64,000 nt of DNA from an uncultured Bacteroidales bacterium (lineage in GTDB: Bacteria > Bacteroidota > Bacteroidia > Bacteroidales > ML635J-15). Shown here piece by piece: positions 61,536 through 64,000 of this stretch. The stretch lies in the NCBI GenBank assembly GCA_905234755.1, contig CAJOIT010000008.1:60182-124181 (forward strand). The letters run 5' to 3'. Numbering within the stretch: the first letter of the stretch is position 1; every line of letters starts with the position of its first letter. The notes beneath the pieces are model-generated. The model worked only from the letters and a program-made list of their open reading frames with translations. It searched no databases and was not told where the DNA came from. The position numbers and the translations under genes were made by a program.

Positions 61536-62486
61536 TTATTTAATTTCAGCTAAAAATTTATTTACATTTTTGAAAATTCTTTCTTCGAGATTGTCTGATA
61601 CTGACTTCTGGAACTTTTCACCAGTAATCTTTTCGTACAATTCGATGTAGCGATCCGAAATGCCGTTTACAATTTCATCTGTCATTTCTGGAACTTGCTG
61701 ACCTTCCTTGCCTTGGAATCCATTTGCCATTAGCCATTCACGTACAAATTCCTTCGAGAGTTGGCGTTGTGGCTTACCTGCGTTGAAGTTTGCCTGATAG
61801 GTGTCAAGGTAGAAGTAGCGCGATGAATCTGGAGTGTGGATTTCATCGATGAGGTAAATTTTGCCATCTTTTTTGCCGAATTCGTACTTGGTATCAACGA
61901 GGATAAGTCCCATCTTGTTGGCAATTTCGCTACCGCGTTCGAAAAGTTTGAGCGAGTATTCTTCCAGTTTCTTGTATTCGTCTTCGGGAATCAATCCACG
62001 GCTGATGATTTCTTCGCGCGAGATGTTTTCGTCGTGCATGCCGAGTTCTGCCTTAGTGGTAGGAGTGAGGATTGGATTTTCAAATTTCTGGTGTTCCTTC
62101 ATTCCATCTGGAATTGGAACTCCGCAGATTTGTCTTGCACCATTCTTGTATTCGCGCCACGAACTGCCTGTAAGATAGCCGCGTACAATCATTTCTACTG
62201 GGTATCCTTCGCACTTGTGACCAACGGTTACCATCGGGTCGGGCGAACCTATCTTCCAGTTTGGAACGATGTCGGCGGTAAGGTCAAGGAATTTCGATGC
62301 TATCTGGTTGAGCACCTGTCCCTTAAACGGAATGCCTTTGGGCAGTATCACATCGAATGCGGAGATTCTGTCGGTAACGACCATCACCATCAGTTCGTCG
62401 TTGATGTTATATACGTCGCGAACCTTGCCGTTGTAGAGGCCTTTCTGGTTTGCGAATTTGAAGTTTGTCTTTGTTAATGCTTTCAT
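61536..62486 (-). CDS. purC: Phosphoribosylaminoimidazole-succinocarboxamide synthase
   Basis: 316 residues, the longer form usual in Bacteroidota. SAICAR synthase motifs: [34 protein letters not shown] and [12 protein letters not shown]. It joins CAIR and aspartate with ATP in purine synthesis. It is immediately upstream of ugd. The region 5' to it is a patch of dispersed repeats. Confidence 0.97.
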   Translation of the reverse strand: MKALTKTNFKFANQKGLYNGKVRDVYNINDELMVMVVTDRISAFDVILPKGIPFKGQVLNQIASKFLDLTADIVPNWKIGSPDPMVTVGHKCEGYPVEMIVRGYLTGSSWREYKNGARQICGVPIPDGMKEHQKFENPILTPTTKAELGMHDENISREEIISRGLIPEDEYKKLEEYSLKLFERGSEIANKMGLILVDTKYEFGKKDGKIYLIDEIHTPDSSRYFYLDTYQANFNAGKPQRQLSKEFVREWLMANGFQGKEGQQVPEMTDEIVNGISDRYIELYEKITGEKFQKSVSDNLEERIFKNVNKFLAEIK

Positions 62487-62723
62487 GAGTGTTGTTATTT
62501 ATTGTTTCTTGTTTCTGGTTTCTATGCCTGCGGCGTTTAACTTCGTTGAGGGCTGCGCCGTTCCACGCTTCGCTGTTTCTAATTGTTTCTGTGGCTAAAG
62601 CCGTTTCTAGGTTTATGGTTGTTTGATGATTTGATAATTCAATTGTAGGGTCGTTGCGTGCAATGACTCCCACAATTGTTCATTATTAATTATCCATTAT
62701 TCATTGTCCATTATCAATTCAAT
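62487..62723. repeat. Intergenic dispersed-repeat patch
   Basis: The 237-bp gap carries a third copy of the AACTTCGTTGAGGGCT unit (62535-62563), TGGCTAAAGCCGTTTC units, an imperfect hairpin around TTGCGTGCAA (about 62645-62672), and AT-rich CATTATTAATTATCC repeats up to 62720. No gene. Confidence 0.7.
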
Positions 62724-63131
62724 TTAATACGGTATCATCTTCAATGCATCTGCCAGTCTGTTTATTCCCTCGTTGAGTTTTCCCTTGAGCATTGGGCGCA
62801 TGAGTAGCGGAACGTCGGCGTGGATTGTAATTCGTCCTGCGGTTTCGTATTCGCTGAGCGATTTCAGTTGTATCCAGGCCGTGAATCCCATCTTTGTGCC
62901 TTCTTCGGTGCCAAGTTTTATCAACTTGTATTCTTCCTTTTCAAGAATCTTGACCACGAAGGTTTGTCCCTTTACGGTAACGGTGCACGAATCTTCTGTT
63001 GCATTTATTTCTGCATCGGCTTCGGGCGGAATCATCCGTGTGATGTTGCGCAAATCGCTCCAATAGGCGAAAATTCGCTGGTCAGAATTGCTTATTTTAA
63101 CAGTTTTGCTTACTGCTTCGAGTTCTTTCAT
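62724..63131 (-). CDS. SRPBCC-fold (polyketide-cyclase-like) protein
   Basis: 135 residues from ATG 63129-63131 (MKELEAVSKTVKIS). The pattern (N-terminal strand, IFAYWSDLRNITRMIPPEAD, long beta-sheet, C-terminal helix LKGKLNEGINRLADALK) fits the START/SRPBCC fold, and such a gene beside pyrE is familiar in Bacteroidales. Ligand unknown. The extension of the frame upstream would overlap pyrE and is rejected. Confidence 0.75.
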   Translation of the reverse strand: MKELEAVSKTVKISNSDQRIFAYWSDLRNITRMIPPEADAEINATEDSCTVTVKGQTFVVKILEKEEYKLIKLGTEEGTKMGFTAWIQLKSLSEYETAGRITIHADVPLLMRPMLKGKLNEGINRLADALKMIPY

Positions 63132-63145
63132 TGCTGTTGTTTTTT

Positions 63146-63778
63146 TTACTTTTTCCAAGTATCTGGGCTGGTTCTCCACTGTTTCAGCACTTCTATGTCG
63201 CTTTCGGTGATGTAGCCGATTTCCTTGGCTTGCTCTACGAGTACATTGTAATTGCTGAGCGTTACGAGTTTTACATTTGCATCCTTGAATGCGTCAACCG
63301 ACTTCTGGAATCCGTAGGTGAAGATTGCAGCCATACCAACCACTTCGCTTTTTGCTTCGCGCAGAGCCTTTACAGCGTTCAAACTGCTTCCGCCTGTCGA
63401 GATAAGGTCTTCGATGACAAGCACCTTGCTGCCTTCTGGAAGTTCACCTTCGATGAGGTTGCCCAGTCCGTGGTCTTTTGCCTGCGAGCGGACATATACA
63501 AACGGCTTGTGCAACTTGTCGGCTACGAGTGCTCCTTGTGCTATTGCTCCAGTTGCAACACCTGCGATGACGTCGTATTCGCCGAAGTTTTCCTTGATTA
63601 CTTCGATGAACGAGTCGCGTACAAAATCGCGTACATCCGGGAAAGACAATGCCTTGCGGTTGTCGCAGTAAATTGGCGAGTTCCATCCCGAAGCCCACAC
63701 GAAATGATTTGTAGGTTCAAGTTTTATTGCTTTTATTTGCAAAAGTTTTTCAGCTACTTGTTTGGCTATTGTGTTCAT
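63146..63778 (-). CDS. pyrE: Orotate phosphoribosyltransferase
   Basis: 210 residues from ATG 63776-63778 (MNTIAKQVAEKLLQIKAIKL); the frame extends upstream into the divergent gene and that part is not family-like. PRPP-binding motif VLVIEDLISTGGSSLNAV, plus YVRSQAKDHGLGN. It makes OMP from orotate and PRPP in pyrimidine synthesis. It is 12 bp from a divergent gene. Confidence 0.96.
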   Translation of the reverse strand: MNTIAKQVAEKLLQIKAIKLEPTNHFVWASGWNSPIYCDNRKALSFPDVRDFVRDSFIEVIKENFGEYDVIAGVATGAIAQGALVADKLHKPFVYVRSQAKDHGLGNLIEGELPEGSKVLVIEDLISTGGSSLNAVKALREAKSEVVGMAAIFTYGFQKSVDAFKDANVKLVTLSNYNVLVEQAKEIGYITESDIEVLKQWRTSPDTWKK

Positions 63779-63790
63779 AACTATAATTAT

Positions 63791-64000
63791 ATGATAAAAA
63801 TATTCTATAACGACAGGATTTTGGCTTTCAGCGAAAGTTTCAACCCCGACTTTCAATCGGCAAAGGTATTACATTTTGACGATAAAACCGAATCGGCAAT
63901 AAAACTTTTTTTGAACACATCCGACACTTACAACCTCGCTATTTTAGGGGCTTCGAACGAGACCGCATTGGCGTTGTTAAATAAAATTTTCACCGTCATA
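63791..64000 (+). CDS. Probable NUDIX-family hydrolase, N-terminus only (cut by window)
   Basis: 70 codons open to the window edge, beginning MIKIFYNDRILAF and ending NKIFTVI. I associate this N-terminus and the divergent position next to pyrE with Bacteroidales NUDIX proteins, in which the catalytic NUDIX box lies just beyond. The box itself is not in the window, so the call is inference. Confidence 0.55.
   Translation, partial: MIKIFYNDRILAFSESFNPDFQSAKVLHFDDKTESAIKLFLNTSDTYNLAILGASNETALALLNKIFTVI

Noticed and set aside
1..64000. tRNA, rRNA, transposase or integrase genes
   Set aside because: None could be seen on either strand. The accessory region has repeats at its edges but no recombinase inside the window.

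Overview
The window comes from a member of the Bacteroidota, most likely order Bacteroidales. The signs are type IX secretion (T9SS) genes (a PorX-type regulator, a PorW/SprE-type lipoprotein and a cargo protein with a T9SS sorting tail), a DUF4270 lipoprotein beside a half-length starch synthase, a TonB receptor with a carboxypeptidase-like N-terminal domain, a fused FeoA-FeoB, and several promoters of the Bacteroides form TTTG-N(18-20)-TAnnTTTG. Coding is dense and mixed-strand. I see no rRNA, tRNA, CRISPR array, transposase or integrase.

Layout. 1-27.3 kb is mostly housekeeping. It holds a partial aspartate aminotransferase, radA coupled to an ABC polysaccharide exporter (wzm/wzt), panC-panD-heptose adenylyltransferase, a secreted TPR-CHAT protein, a BspA-type leucine-rich repeat protein, lepA, a T9SS cargo, porX, porW, glmS, the DUF4270 protein, a half-length starch synthase, a phosphodiesterase and a POT peptide transporter.

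27.3-43.8 kb is accessory. Two putative DNA-binding proteins and the first gene of a new-looking cluster each have a 15-bp element (AAGAACCAACAAGAA) upstream. A rod-like RNA fold lies before the second regulator. The cluster (29.6-39.9 kb, possibly to 40.5 kb) encodes three proteins carrying a duplicated small alpha/beta module (two stand-alone and clear, one more divergent) plus a fusion carrying it, two OmpA-type peptidoglycan-binding proteins, a signal peptide-SH3-membrane protein ending in a PARP-like ADP-ribosyltransferase domain, a coiled-coil protein, two proteins of unknown function, an outer-membrane beta-barrel and a voltage-gated-type ion channel with an atypical selectivity filter. 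I know of no described system with this composition, and it is the best candidate for something new. It is followed by a pyroglutamyl peptidase, a DUF4143 ATPase bracketed on both sides by five-unit 22-23 bp direct repeat arrays, a membrane Ser/Thr kinase, and what looks like the C-terminal remnant of hemW.

43.8-57.2 kb holds envelope and metal functions: FeoAB, a propeller/thioredoxin-like lipoprotein, a TonB receptor with a His-rich companion, and an AT-rich operon of six secreted or lipoprotein genes (PEGA lipoprotein, TPR protein, thioredoxin-like protein and unknowns).

57.2-64 kb returns to core metabolism: a START-like protein, a class IV aminotransferase, methylthioadenosine phosphorylase, a TPR protein, UDP-glucose dehydrogenase, purC, a SRPBCC-like protein, pyrE and the start of a probable NUDIX gene.

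Intergenic DNA carries several dispersed repeat families: palindromes with the core CGCAATGCATTGCG, units containing AACTTCGTTGAGGGCT, and GGATTTGTAATCC palindromes. All functional calls come from reading the sequence and from memory of families. No database search was run.
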